From Ophioderma brevispina (taxonomy: Eukaryota; Echinodermata; Ophiuroidea; Amphilepidida; Ophiodermatidae), in contig JAMKCH010007221.1 of assembly GCA_023653785.1 (NCBI GenBank), positions 1 to 64,000 of the forward strand: a stretch of DNA of 64,000 nucleotides. Direction: 5' to 3'. The translations under genes and the position numbers were made by a program. This document shows positions 12,607-23,699 of the stretch, piece by piece. The notes beneath the pieces were generated by a model. The model was not told the origin of the DNA, did no database searches, and was given only the letters and a program-made list of their open reading frames with translations. Every line of letters starts with the position of its first letter. The first letter of the stretch is position 1.

Positions 12607-12968
12607 AATCTTGTTAAAAACACTTCTGTTGTGGTCACGCTTGAAAAAGGCAACTACCTCTATGCAGGCCAGGACAGAGCGTTCATGCTTTGTTGGTTGC
12701 AAAGATCATCATTTCCTTCAATTTTGTGCCTGGTGCCGAATCTTTGCGAAGTTTTCCGAAATAAGAGCTAAGTATTCCTTAAATAATTATGTGATAATAT
12801 TTGTTTTAAAAAGTATATTAAATTTCAAAATATCACGTATGTCCAAAAAAAAGTTAACAGTGGGACTTGACTGACCGTTTCCACAGACTGCACATGGTCA
12901 AACTGTTGATAAGATTTGTGACTTACTACGCAAAAACAACTTGTCGTGAGCTGAGAACACAGATTCTA

Positions 12969-13350
12969 ACTGAGGCAAAACAAATTGTTGTATTGGAGTA
13001 CCCGCAGACACTAATTTGAAAATCAAGCCCTGTACAAAAGTATACCTACCCTAATTTCGTTGTATTGATTTTCAAAATCTTATTTTTCAAGTTGTTTTAC
13101 CCATTAAACACCTGATTTTTCAAAATTAAACCTCGCTTTTCTCATATTATTTCTGGTCTTGTGTAACTTTGGCAACTTCTCTTTAAGATTTCCATAAATG
13201 ATAGTCACAGTATCAATATTAATAACATTACATAGACTATGGGGGATGATTTGATGTATAATGCAGTATTTTAAAAAAAGTCACCCGCCCTACCCTATTT
13301 GAAATTTCTTGTTACTCCAATACAACAATTTTTTGTGGCCTCAGACAATT
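12969..13350. mobile_element. MITE-like element with roughly 30-bp terminal inverted repeats
   Basis: The left arm near 12970-13000 contains AAATTGTTGTATTGGAGTA after CTGAGGC. The right arm (13309-13347) is its reverse complement, TACTCCAATACAACAATTTT followed by GCCTCAG. The interior is non-coding and holds a smaller inverted pair, TTGAAAATCAA and TTGATTTTCAA. No target duplication is evident, so the exact ends are uncertain. Confidence 0.65.
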
Positions 13351-13359
13351 TTGGTTTTT

Positions 13360-14287
13360 GAGAGACAATAATATTTTAAACATTTACATACCTAAGCTTC
13401 ATACAGTGATACCTAATTTGTTTAAGTTTTCAAAATGTAATTTTCTTTATAAAGGACCCACTTCCGGTAAATTCTTTTGTTTGATATTTATACTTTTTTT
13501 TTATTTTATTTTAAAATGTTCACATACTCAACGACCAAATCTCGGTTTAGAACCTTGTAATTCCCAGATTATGTAGTGTCCAACTCTTTATTCTTCATGA
13601 CACAAAATAATGTGAAACCATACAAATTATAGTATTACTACGGCCTTTTATGACAGCAAGTTTTATTGTATTTCCATATAGACCCTTTGCAGTAGGCAGC
13701 CATGTCGTAGGGCAAGAGAGCCACTTTGTATGCCCAAATTATACAGGTGATCTATTATTCTCTTGGTACTCTATCGTAGGGCAGGGAAGATCTTAATTAA
13801 AGGCTGATTCAGATATTTCCAGAGGATTCCGCCCTCTATTTTCCAACAAATCATGTTTTAGGCATGTATATTATGATTGTCCACCTCCTATTCAACGGGT
13901 GAAATAGCTAAGTTCACATCAATGTCCTTCTGAAAATCACAACTTTGTAATAACATTCCAGATGCCGAATTTTTGTTGTACACAGTATCCTATGGTACTG
14001 TATCCATAAACCCTGCTTAACCTCAAAAACTGAAAATCCATTAATATAAAAACTTTGGAATTTCGCGTATTAGGTGACTAGCTTTATTTCTAGTTGACTA
14101 TTTTAATAAATGTGTACAGAATTAGATTTGGAAATCTTGAGTCTGCCAAGTCTGACGCCGTATGCCATAGATATTCCACAAAACAATCCAATGTGATTTT
14201 TGTAATTATTATTATTATATTATTCTACTATCGCAATAAGAATGCCTTGTCCAATCAATTGACGTTATAGAAATCCACTTTATTCCG
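13360..14287. other. Intergenic, nothing recognised
   Basis: AT-rich sequence. The 72-codon frame at 13358-13576 is low-complexity and has no motif. There is no clear repeat boundary. Confidence 0.4.

Positions 14288-14345
<58 letters not shown>
14288..14345. repeat. 58-nt poly-C homopolymer
   Basis: An uninterrupted run of C from 14288 to 14345. It produces a spurious glycine-run frame on the minus strand. Its true length cannot be trusted from sequence alone, because homopolymers of this size are error-prone. Confidence 0.95.
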
Positions 14346-15242
14346 ACCCTAATAATGATATTACTTCCGTACTTTATCCATATTTGGCAGTTTAGACGGG
14401 AAACTAGGCCAGGTTGCAGAAATCGGTCAGTGACTGGACCGAAGTTCCTAAACCTAGAAGTACAGAGTAAATTAATCAATGCGCCGCGTAGCATTATCTC
14501 GCCTTACTACCACACGCGCTTAGGCGCAGTCTAAACTCCATCAAATCGCGCGCGATACACAGCGCATGATGTACGAATAAAACAATCTATTACCAATACA
14601 CAAAATACTGGTCGTATAAGTCGACATACCAGGAATTCCTTGTAAGACTTGTGTGGGAGTTTATTGATTACTTTGTACTTCTAGGTTTTTGGAGTATAGA
14701 TTAAAGTCTTCTGAAAATCTGGTAAATCTGGTGAGAAAAACTTTGGTCTCGTTGCTGAATTCCCGTAGAAACATGACAGCTTCGTTGCCAACATTTCGCA
14801 TCCCTTACATGCAGGACTTCATTACTTTGCTGAAAAGTATAGAAAAACAAGAAATTATTACAAACATATTTTGTTCCAAATTTTTTGCTGAACAGCTAAG
14901 CCAAAATAAGATACATTTACAATGTTACTAAACCACTGCAAACCTGCATGACTGTTGGTAAAATACGGTAATTTTGCAGAATTTTTCTAACGTGAAATGG
15001 ACATTAATAGATACAGGATATTTTCACCATAAAAATACACACTCGATACTAGAAAAAGGGAACAATCATACTTAGCAGTGTAACTTTTCTACCAATTTAT
15101 GTTGTAGAGCTGGCCTTTTCACAATGTGCATATTTCATTGGGACAAAGTCCCCTACAAAGTAATAATTACTCATGAATAAGAATTTTCATTGACCCTCTT
15201 TCATGACCTCTTTTTGGTAAAAAAAAGTCAAACTACACGTTT

Positions 15243-15540
15243 TTGGATCAAACGTCTTATGTGTACCACCCTGAAATCCATCAAGTATGGTATCATCATG
15301 TAAAAAAAATCTTTCCTTTAAAATGCCACTCCCTATTTTTCAAATGTGGCAGTGTCTCTTTACGCTACTTTGGACATATTACAAGAAGAGAGGGAGACTG
15401 TTTAGAGAAAGTCATCATGCAAGGACGAGTATGACGAATAGAAGGGAAAATTGTCAAGGATCGTCAGAGATGGCATGCAATTGTTGGCGTCATGAGCTGT
15501 CAGTAATAGCGGGAACAAACCAACTTTCAAAATTTTGAAG
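15243..15540 (+). mobile_element. Fragment of LINE C-terminal region
   Basis: Translation gives RYFGHITRREGDCLEK, then after a stop RIEGK, and DRQRWHAIVG in the same frame. This follows the pattern of the C-terminal tail of some non-LTR retrotransposon polymerases, in which a YFGH..RRE segment is followed by a GR..RGRQ..RW.D motif. Only this tail is recognisable, and it contains an internal stop. The family is not assigned. Confidence 0.6.
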
Positions 15541-16194
15541 CGACGCGTGAAAAAATGTTCTACCGTTGAGCGTGGCAAGCTGTAAAACAATTATAGCAAA
15601 TCTGTTTGCAGCCGCCCTTCTGGTTTCAGGATATCTGAGCACGCCTTTCTTCTTCCCCTGTAATGTGATTCGCTTTCTCCCTTTATACCTTCCCGATTTT
15701 TGGACCTAGTTCTGTTGAACTGGTTACTGAATCTCTAAGTCTTTGGTTTGATCGAAGTTCAAACAATAACCAAAGGTTACAGACAGTTGTCACCACAAAT
15801 TTTGATTTAACGTCAATTGAGAAAAATTATGATATAGCTATTTTATCATATTTCAAATTTGACACTATTTTGACCTTTGACTCTAGGGCATAGAGAGGAG
15901 TCACCATTGACTTCATCTGATAAACAGTGTGAAGCATTTTTCATTTGATCTTTTTTTTTTTAATCTGACCTCATTTCGCCCCCATGTGACCTAAAAAAAC
16001 ACTGAACATAAATCAGTGAACAACCTCTAGGTGGTTGTAGCGTGAAGAGTTACATGAAGAATCCATCTCACAGTTTCACAGACACTGAACGAAATGTAAG
16101 GTTACCAAATACGTCAAAACGTGTTTATATTTTAAGCTGCAGACACCGTATAAAACACTTAAAAACATAATTTGACTATTGTGAAGCTTTTAAC

Positions 16195-16647
16195 GGAGTG
16201 GCCGAGCTTTAAAAAGTGCTGTTTTCGAGTTACCCCTCCCCTAGGTACAACAAAACACAACCACCTTTATTTGAAGGATAAATATAATATTATGAGATTT
16301 ACGAAAATGATGGTTGCGGTTGAAATATTTGGTGGCAGGGATGATTTAGGCCGAAAAACGCATTTTGGGCTGCAATTAAGCGAAATTATTATTTATTTTT
16401 TTAAAGTAAAAATATTGCAATCTTGATTTATGGTATCCTTTTTGTTATTGATCTTATACATCTTGATTTTCTTAATTTTTAGCTCAAAAAGGGATTGTTT
16501 GACCCAAAAAACAACCCTGCCACCAAAGTTTTTGACCACAACCATCATTTTTAAAAATTAGTTATTACTATCTTTTGAACAGAAGTGGTTGCGTTTTGTT
16601 GTACCGAGGGGAGGGGTTGTCGACAATTTTGCAGTCCAAACCGCTCC
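16195..16647. mobile_element. Fold-back element with roughly 150-bp inverted arms
   Basis: The left arm starts at GGAGTGG (16195) and includes GGTACAACAAAACACAACCA, ATGATGGTTG and TTTGGTGGCAGGG. The right arm ends at CCGCTCC (16647) and contains the reverse complements of all three in reverse order. The central loop is short. No coding potential. The 84-codon frame at 16172-16426 lies wholly inside the repeat. Confidence 0.8.
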
Positions 16648-16726
16648 ACTATTTTAAAATTATTTAAAATTAAGTCAAACCCAGTAAATCATTGCGAATA
16701 TTTGCTGAGGTGCATGCAACACTTAC

Positions 16727-16934
16727 TTGGATTTCCCTCCGTCTGTTTTTGTTTCGGGGTTATTTTCCCCCGGTAGGATAACGGGGACCAGACCAGGGAC
16801 GATATATGGTGGCACTGGTATGAATACGGGACCCGGAACAACTCCTACATCAGGTAATGGCAAACCCGTAACGCCTTCAAATTGATCCCCGATGACATCG
16901 TCGTCTGTTGTATCTTCAAACTCGTTATCTGTAG
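16727..16934 (-). CDS. Minus-strand secreted-protein gene, exon 3 (acidic and proline-rich)
   Basis: A 208-nt open block bounded by ATTATTACAG (acceptor, just above 16934) and GTAAGTG (donor, 16726 downward). In phase 1, which matches exon 2 of the same gene, it encodes about 69 residues. First comes an acidic part (EFEDTTDDDVIGDQFEG), then a proline-rich part (PLPDVGVVPG, IPVPPYIVPGLVPVILPG), then NNPETKTDGGKS. The other frames are closed. If the donor is not used, a TAA follows one codon later and overlaps the donor, so this could also be the last exon. The PGLVPVILPG segment resembles PGLIPPLFPP in the plus-strand gene near 39580. No known domain is recognised. Function unknown, likely extracellular because of the signal peptide in exon 1. 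Confidence 0.55.
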
Positions 16935-17281
16935 CTGTAATAATTATGGAGAAAATTTAACAATTGGGTTTACCTTAGTAAATGCAATCGGTATAGGTTA
17001 TGGGAATTTTAAATGCATCTTGTGACACCTGTTTTGCTGGACGTAAGGTTATCGAATGAACATGGTTTAAAATGTTTCTTCATGATCAAGAATGGATGTG
17101 TCATATTGCGTTTTCAAGAGTAACAGATTATATATATTTCTACTATTGCACGAATATAGGCATTCAATATTTGTTTTATATTATGATAGCACCTTTTTTA
17201 TTTTCAAGCCATGTGATAGTAATGCCTCAAATCACTGTAATCGTAATATAAAATTGTATTATTGCATCATACCATCATGAT

Positions 17282-17596
17282 GTGGGCACGTGTGGTCCAG
17301 TGGATTGAGCATTCGCCCAGCATTCCAAAGGTCGTGGGTTCGAGTCCCACTGCGGCCAACGTGTTGCGCCCTTGAGTAAGACGCTTTACCTCAATTTCTC
17401 CTCTCCACCCAGGTGTATAAATGGGTACCAGCATTATTCAATGCTGGGAAAGTAACAGACTCGCTGTGCGGGAGGAGTGGCGAACCCCCCACAGCAAAAT
17501 ATACGGAGGAGTCTGGCCCAAACGCTAAGGAAAGAGAGATGGGCACTCCGCGCACGAGCTTGGTCGGCACGACAATTTACTTTTTTTTTAACTTTT
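17282..17596 (+). mobile_element. tRNA-derived SINE with intact target duplication
   Basis: The head carries a tRNA-like A box (TGGTCCAGTGG near 17293) and a perfect B box (GGTTCGAGTCC near 17336). A conserved body follows (GAGTAAGACGCTTTACC, TGTATAAATGGGTACC, GTCTGGCCCAAACG). It is flanked by an 11-bp direct repeat, ACCATCATGAT, at 17271-17281 and 17597-17607. A T-rich end precedes the right copy. Non-coding; frames across it are spurious. A 5'-truncated relative lies at about 48005-48232. Confidence 0.9.
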
Positions 17597-17609
17597 ACCA
17601 TCATGATCA

Positions 17610-19600
17610 TGATTTCGTTCGAATTAAATACATCCTGAATCTGAAAATCTGAATCTGTGTCATATAGGGGTATTCACAGTCCACCACTAACTACGCCAGA
17701 TATAAAATAGATTTTTGATAAATTTGATAAACTAGTACTTCGCGGTTCTTGACTGAATGATCCCCGGATGACCTTTGATTCCAATGGGCGTAGAGAAAAG
17801 GTGATCGCAAACATCGTACGGATGCCATTATCACAACGCCAAATATCAGATCTAAATATCAAAGAACGGCGAAAATCATCGGACAGACAAATGAAAGAAA
17901 GTACCATTAAATCTTTTGCGGTTCTACATTTTTGTGGGAGAAACATACTTTAATGATGACATTACAAAAATGTCGAATATTGACCTTCTATGACAATTAA
18001 ACACTTCCTGATAACACCTTATGACTCACTATTTAATGATAAATCTGAGCTACATCAGTAAACACCCATGTATTTCAATAAAAGCGGCTCACTATTTTGA
18101 GCATTTTCGAATAATTTTAATGACCTGCAAACCTTCTTCTCCAAACTTCTAGAATAGCATTCTCATTTATAACCCTACTACTTTTAGAAATGACCTTAAA
18201 AAAACTGTCGTTTTAACCTGAGATGAGGTATATTCACCTCTGGTTTTAACTGCAGCAGTTGGGACTCGCTACCTGCAAATATGTAAAAAAACGTCGTTTT
18301 ATTTTGAGTTCCAGCTCCCAGATAAAATGACGTTTTATGGTCATTTTTAAATGCACCACGAATCAAATACACCAAGCCAGAAAGAGGCAACATCGTATGA
18401 GCATCTATGTGTATCATAATTATTAATCCATTGTTATCTAACAATAAGGGTGACTTGTTTTTGCTTCAACTGTCCTGTTGATCTTGCCACTCTGTTGTCT
18501 TTCAATACCGTCATGTAAATGAGAGCAAGTCGAGACAGCAGTTGAATCTAGTACAGGGTCAATGGTGTCAAACAGTTGTTAAAGACTAAGTATACGCCAC
18601 GTTTATCATCAACAGTACGTTAAACGTCATTCTGAACTAGTCCATCTAGAAGGACCCTCGTTCCTCCCTGTGTCCATCCCCCCCTGTGACCGAGCCTCTC
18701 GCGCTACGCGCTCGGTGGCTAGGTCAGTGGGAAAACGAGAGTTCTGAACACGTAACAAAGCTGTTTCAGATCAGTTCGGTGATTTTACTTATACGTAAAT
18801 TGGAAGGGTTCATAAAGTTTATTTTTATTTTTTATAAAGGTGATCTATTACACGTGAAGAGACTTTGCTCAATGGTGTTAGAAATTAATGCAAGATTTGA
18901 GATCTTTAGTGTCCAGTTCAGTGACGGATATCCAATTTTTATCATTTTTACGAGATTTTGCGAAAAGGTACTAATAACTTCTACATGCTCACCAATTTTG
19001 AAAGCTGCAAATTAATAGTAACGTAATAATCTGAATGAAAACTTTGGCCGTTTATACCGGAAGTTGAGAACAGAGATTTTGATGTTTTATATAAAAGCTA
19101 AATCCTCGTTACTTATGTAATTGCTAATCTTAAGACGGGTGTTTTAAATACTAATTTTAATCAAAATTAAATGATAAAAAATATTACTTATACAAACAAA
19201 ATATTTAAAAAATAATTGATATTGTTATTTCACACTGTTTTAGGAAATTGTCCAAATATTGCCAGTTCAAATTGCTTAATCTTAACCATGGACTCAACAT
19301 CCGTTAGAGTGTAAAACACATTAACACGCAGATTTGAGGTTACGTACGTCGATGTGTCGGATGTTCGGAAATATCGCCGATGCTGTATTATGTACCGACG
19401 GATGCCGACATTACATAATTAAATCAAGCGTCATTGCATAAATACAAGAAAATATAAATTTTCAAGTGATAATCTCATTCTCCAATTCAACTTAATCATT
19501 TGATCCATGTAATATAGATGCCTACTGACTCTGCAAAGTACTTTGGTTTAACATTCGTCACTATGTGATACACGAGACGATACGACCGTATATTATTATT
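17610..19600. other. Putative intron 2 of the minus-strand gene
   Basis: No confirmed exon. Palindromic GAGCCTCTCGCGC/GCGCTCGGTGGC occurs near 18690-18715. A 35-nt block at 18238-18272 has good acceptor and donor sequences on the minus strand, but its phase does not fit exons 2 and 3. The rest is AT-rich without clear repeats. Confidence 0.4.
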
Positions 19601-19608
19601 AAACTTAC

Positions 19609-19683
19609 CATCAAAAATGTTGTGGCCATTCATTAATTCCTCTAGTTCATGCGTGTGTTTGTCCAATTTCCTCTGGGCAATAT
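19609..19683 (-). CDS. Minus-strand secreted-protein gene, exon 2
   Basis: A 75-nt exon with a strong acceptor (TTCTTTTTGCAATAG) and a consensus donor (GATG, then GTAAGT). It is open only in phase 1 and leaves in phase 1. It encodes a hydrophilic, probably helical segment with IAQRKLDKHTHELEELMNG and ending HNIFDG. It is similar to the 63-nt exon of the plus-strand gene at 35498-35560. Both end in a GG.....F(D/E)G pattern, and the nucleotide match continues past the donor (GTARGTTTAA). That conservation across two loci is the main argument that it is real. No known domain. Confidence 0.6.
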
Positions 19684-20073
19684 CTATTGCAAAAAGAATA
19701 ACACAGATAGTGTGTCCATAAAGAAAGAGTAAAATAAAACTAATGTATATGAGTGTAAACGTCAATTGTCTTTGGCCAAGCGTGTGAAAGACACATTTAA
19801 GGGCCAACTTTGCTACCTCTTCAGTTTACGGACGCGGACTTGTACGTGTTCGTATCTGTGTCAGTTGTCTAATTTAACTAGGTAAAGTCGTCTAACCCTC
19901 AGGGACCTTAAGATTTTACTAAAGTTCACTGCATCTTGGCGTTTATAATAGAAACAAGTTGAACAGATGTTAATTTATTGTTGCAAACATTTGTTAAGCA
20001 TTTAAGATTGTTTAGTATATGCCGACGAATTACAATACATTTATACCTTTGTTAATTACCGATCTTTTCCATC

Positions 20074-20093
20074 GGGGGGGGGGGGGGGGGGGG
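20074..20093. repeat. 20-nt poly-G run
   Basis: Uninterrupted G from 20074 to 20093, within the putative first intron of the minus-strand gene. Confidence 0.95.
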
Positions 20094-20468
20094 TGAGGTG
20101 CAGGGGTTTCACCATACCATCTCGATCTAAACGACACACAGGATAAAAATTTTAAGCATTTAATAAATGAAACGATAAAAGTGGTAACTACAAGTTGTTT
20201 TCACTACTGTTGCAAGCTGCACTGTATTGCATTGTAGTGTCAATTTGGGCTTCAGCCTTGAGGCCAAGTGAAAACTTTTTTTTGACATAAACTTAACACG
20301 AATGGAAACAATTCAAGTTTTTCGATTAGATGACAAAAGCCTTTTTTGCCATTTTAGATAGAATCGTTCCTTAGAAATTACTATAGTTTTTGACTGTTTG
20401 TCCTTTAAAATCGGACCAACATATTCCCGATTGTTTTACTTTCCATGTACACAAAAAATAGAACCAAG

Positions 20469-20829
20469 CACTGTAAAAATTCCGTAAATTAAGAAACGAT
20501 TTTTCCGTAATTTAAACTGAAAACTCTGTTTAGAAACATAAAAATAAAAAACATAAAAAATAGCGTAAAATGTTAATTTTTAGCGGAATATTTCAAAAAG
20601 TTCTGGCAGCAATATTTCGGACTTTTTTTTTGGTTCCGTAATTTTTATTACGGAAAAATTCCTGTGGAAATCCCTATTTTTTTTTCATAAATATGAGACA
20701 AAGTTTCTGTAAAAATTACGTCCAAATTTCCGTTAATTACAGAAATTTTTCTGTAATTTACCCTAAAAATGACTGGAAATACTGCTTGCCAGAAATTTCC
20801 CCGTAATTTACGGACATTGTTTTACAGTG
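20469..20829. mobile_element. MITE with CACTGTAAAA ends
   Basis: The left end is CACTGTAAAAATTCCGTAAA. The right end read in reverse is CACTGTAAAACAATGTCCG, continuing TAAATTACGG. The interior is full of ACGGAAATTT-like palindromic pieces and TTTCTGGCAGC-type motifs. The element at 27966-28438 has the same composition and the same TTTCTGGCAGC motif, so the two are one family. Target duplication not resolved. Confidence 0.75.
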
Positions 20830-21360
20830 AGTGATCGAATTCACCGTAATCCTAAATCTAAAGCATCTACACGAAATTACCAACAAAAGCGGATTAATTA
20901 CAGAGACATTGGGAAGCTCATATGAAATTTTGATCATTCAATTTTGGAGAGAATACATGAAGCTCAATGTACACTATTCAGGCCTTTACAGTCTGACTCA
21001 GAGATTCGAAATATATTTTTTGGTATGTCAATCGTAAAACTAAAGATAGCAACCTAAAATGCACAATTCCGAAATGTAGATGAATCGGATTTGTCGTTGA
21101 TGCAGTAGTAGTAAACATTTATGTGTAGTAGACGTCCCATAGGATACTGTGTATACAAAAAAATTTGGATACGGAATTTATAACAAAGTTGTGTTTTTCT
21201 ATAGGAAGGAATTCGAGTTAAGCTTAGCAATTTCACACAGTGATTAGTATATGGACAAGAATTATGTCTATGCAAAAAAATACGATTTTTTTGGAAATTG
21301 AGGGCGACCTCCTCAGGAAATCTCGAGTCGGCCTTTAATTCGTACATTATTATAATCAAC

Positions 21361-21437
21361 CGCTGCGTTTTAGCAATGTGCATCCAAGCAGAAATTAACA
21401 AAAGCGAACAGCCCAAAATGTGCAACCACGATTTCAT
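21361..21437 (-). CDS. Signal-peptide exon 1, downstream copy (donor damaged)
   Basis: ATG at 21437 opens MKSWLHILGCSLLLISAW, a short basic start followed by a hydrophobic core: a typical signal peptide. It is 77 nt to the position where the other copy has its donor. Here the junction reads GCGGTTGATTAT instead of GCGGTGAGTAT and lacks one A, so the splice donor and phase are altered. Without splicing the frame runs on for 127 codons, to 21054, into sequence with no recognisable domain. The most likely reading is a duplicated first exon with a damaged donor. Confidence 0.5.
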
Positions 21438-21548
21438 CTTTGATATCTCTTTGGTTTTTCAATGAAATGTGTTCAAAGTTCTTTCAATATAAGCTGGACG
21501 AAGTGGTCAGAGACGTCTACCTTCGGTGACAGACCAGTTTAAGATGCA

Positions 21549-21558
21549 ATATATATAC
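21549..21558 (-). promoter_or_regulatory. TATA box for exon 1, downstream copy
   Basis: On the minus strand GAGTATATATATTGC lies about 110 bases before the ATG at 21437. This is a suitable distance for a TATA box with an untranslated leader of about 80 bases. The equivalent site exists in the second copy. Confidence 0.5.
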
Positions 21559-22593
21559 TCAGGGCCATTAGATACTCTATAAGATCTGGTACACAACATA
21601 ATAACATTTAACGACTCTTATACATATGTTACGTGACCTTTCTGCACAAATAAAAGAAGGCAACATTAATTTCACAAAGAGGTCAACCCCAGATGCATAA
21701 CAATAGCAATATTCAATTTAAATAATAAAATACCATCATTAAATTCAGACGAGGTTCACAAGGACAAAGTTGGGTAAATATAAATTAATTAACACTTCAC
21801 TCCTTCCCGGGAGATATGCTCTAGAAACAGATGGGGCGTTAGGGTTAATCTCGACAAAAAATCGGTATACGGGTGCATTTCTGCCTACACTTTAACAATC
21901 ATGCACAGAATCATGCACATCATAAGAACAATATGGCCGCCCTCTTCAGTCATAAACACGTACATTATTTTTAAAAGCTTAACGACCATAAGGCGGGTAG
22001 ACGTATAAAGCATTGTTCCAAGAGCGCGGACTAGATCCAAGGTAATACATGTCACGGGATCAATTTAATAGAAATGCCGTTCATCTTTTATCTGTTCATG
22101 TAATTCATGAATAAAACAAAAGACTAGGCTATGTTAAGGGTTAGAGTTAGGTTGCGGTTGTAAGGTTAAATTCATATAAAATTTGTGATTCATAGCATTG
22201 TCCCCCTCAAAAAAGTTGAGAGTTTGGTATCGTCTGAACCTGGCATACAAATTCGATCGTCTCTGCAAGAATTTAGCAAGTTGGTATTTTCTGTCTTTAA
22301 GCAGACAGACAAAAAATTGTAGCACAGTAGCCTTTAATAGGCTGTGGTAAAAGGGTCACGCCAAAAACGCACAAGATCAGAGTCAACTGGAATTTCTGGA
22401 TTAGGAAAAAAAAAAAAAAAAAAAACACCCAATCATATATCTTAAATCAATCTTCACAGAATTAAAAAAAAATCGGGATTATTAGAAGACATTGGAAGCA
22501 TCATCATGATTTTTGATCATTCAATTTTGGAGAGAATTACCTGAAGCTCAATTTTACACTATTCAGGCCTTAATAGTACATTATTATACTCAC

Positions 22594-22671
22594 CGCTGCT
22601 GTTTTAGCAATGTGCATCCAAGCAGAAATTAACAAAAGCGAACAGCCCAAAATGTGCAACCACGATTTCAT
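22594..22671 (-). CDS. Minus-strand secreted-protein gene, exon 1 (signal peptide)
   Basis: ATG at 22671 begins 26 codons that start MKSWLHILGCSLLLISAW and end AKTAA. The exon closes with a consensus donor GTGAGT in phase 0. Basic N-terminus and hydrophobic core make a clear secretory signal. The first exon of the plus-strand gene (30240-30314) has the same length class, the same phase, and an aligned end (SAW.HIA.....A). Exon 2 at 19683 is entered in phase 1, so direct splicing would break the frame. Either a small linking exon is missing or a base is wrong. Of the two copies of this exon, only this one retains a good donor. Confidence 0.55.
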
Positions 22672-22780
22672 CTTTGATATCTCTTTGGTTTTTCAATGAA
22701 ATGTGTTCAAAGTTCTTTCAATATAAGCTGGACGAAGTGGTCAGGACGTCCTACCTTCGGTGACGACCCGTTTAGAGATG

Positions 22781-22791
22781 CAATATATATT
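22781..22791 (-). promoter_or_regulatory. TATA box for exon 1, upstream copy
   Basis: On the minus strand GGAATATATATTGCATC lies about 115 bases before the ATG at 22671, in the position equivalent to the TATA-like site of the other copy. Confidence 0.45.
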
Positions 22792-23699
22792 CCGTCAGGG
22801 CCATTAGATCTCTATAAGATCTGGTACACAACATATAACATTTAGACGCCGACTCTTATTCTTATACATATGTTACGTGACGTGACCTTCCTGCACAAAT
22901 AAAAGAGGCACCATTAATTTCACAAGAGGCAACCCCGGTAGATGCATAATAAATCAATAGTCATTTAAATAATAATACCATCATTAAATTCAGACGAGGT
23001 TCACAAGGACAAAGTTGGGTAAATATAATTAATAACACTTTCACTCCTTCCCGGGAGATATTGCCTCTAAAGAAACCATGGGGCGTTAGGGTTAATCTCG
23101 ACAAAAAATCGGTATACGGGTGCATTTCTGCCTACGCTTTAACATCATCACATAATCATGGACTCATCAGAACAATGATCGCCGCCCCTCTTCAGTCATA
23201 AACACGTAAATTATTTTAAAAAGCAACGACCTACGGCGGGTAAGCGTATAAATCATGTTCCAAGAGCGCGCGCGGCCTATATCCAAGGTAAAAGTCACGG
23301 GTCATTTATGAAATGCCGTTCATTCTTTTAGCTGTTCTTGTAATTCATGAATAAAACAAAAGACTAGGCTATGTTAAGGGTTAGAGTTAGGTTTGCGGTT
23401 GTAAGGTTAAATTCATATAAAGAGTGTGTATCATAGCATTGCCCCCTCAAAAAAGTTGAGAGTTGGGTATCGCGTCTGAACCTGGCATACACATTCGATC
23501 GCTCTGGCAAGAATTTTAAGCAAGTTGGTGATATTTTACTGTCTTTTAAGCAGCGAAGACCAAAAAGTTTGTAAGCACATTACCTTTAATAGGCTTTATA
23601 AAAGCGTCAGCACGTGCAAAAACGCACAGATCAAGTCAACTGGAATTTCTGATTAGGATCTTTCTCAAGGAGATCTAGTGAACATAGATAAAACAGACA

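Larger units (their letters stand above)
20896..22410. repeat. Direct duplication, left copy
   Basis: Left member of a direct duplication whose right copy is 22479-23660. It carries exon 1 of the minus-strand gene and its promoter. It holds about 350 bp (roughly 20990-21340) that the right copy lacks, between two GGCCTTTA sites. Part of that extra segment (about 21090-21270) resembles 50930-51110. It ends beside a 20-nt A-run near 22407. The stretch 22185-22400 is a relative of the MITE at 26398-26735. Confidence 0.85.
22479..23660. repeat. Direct duplication, right copy
   Basis: Matches 20896-22410 in the same orientation, apart from the roughly 350-bp segment missing here. Differences between copies are dominated by one- to three-base insertions and deletions. 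It holds the intact copy of signal-peptide exon 1. The stretch 23420-23690 is a second relative of the MITE at 26398-26735. Confidence 0.85.

Noticed and set aside
14255..14494. Glycine-run minus-strand frame
   Set aside because: Produced by the poly-C homopolymer.
16195..16215. tRNA-like GGAGTGGCCGAGC
   Set aside because: No B box or cloverleaf follows; it is the end of a fold-back element.
18238..18272. 35-nt minus-strand block with good acceptor (TTTTTTTACATATTTGCAG) and GTGAAT donor
   Set aside because: It would change phase 1 to phase 0 and break the join between exons 2 and 3, and no counterpart was seen in the plus-strand gene.
21054..21437. 127-codon minus-strand frame starting with the signal peptide
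   Set aside because: Beyond codon 25 it reads through the damaged donor into intron-like repeat sequence; kept only as an exon 1 copy.
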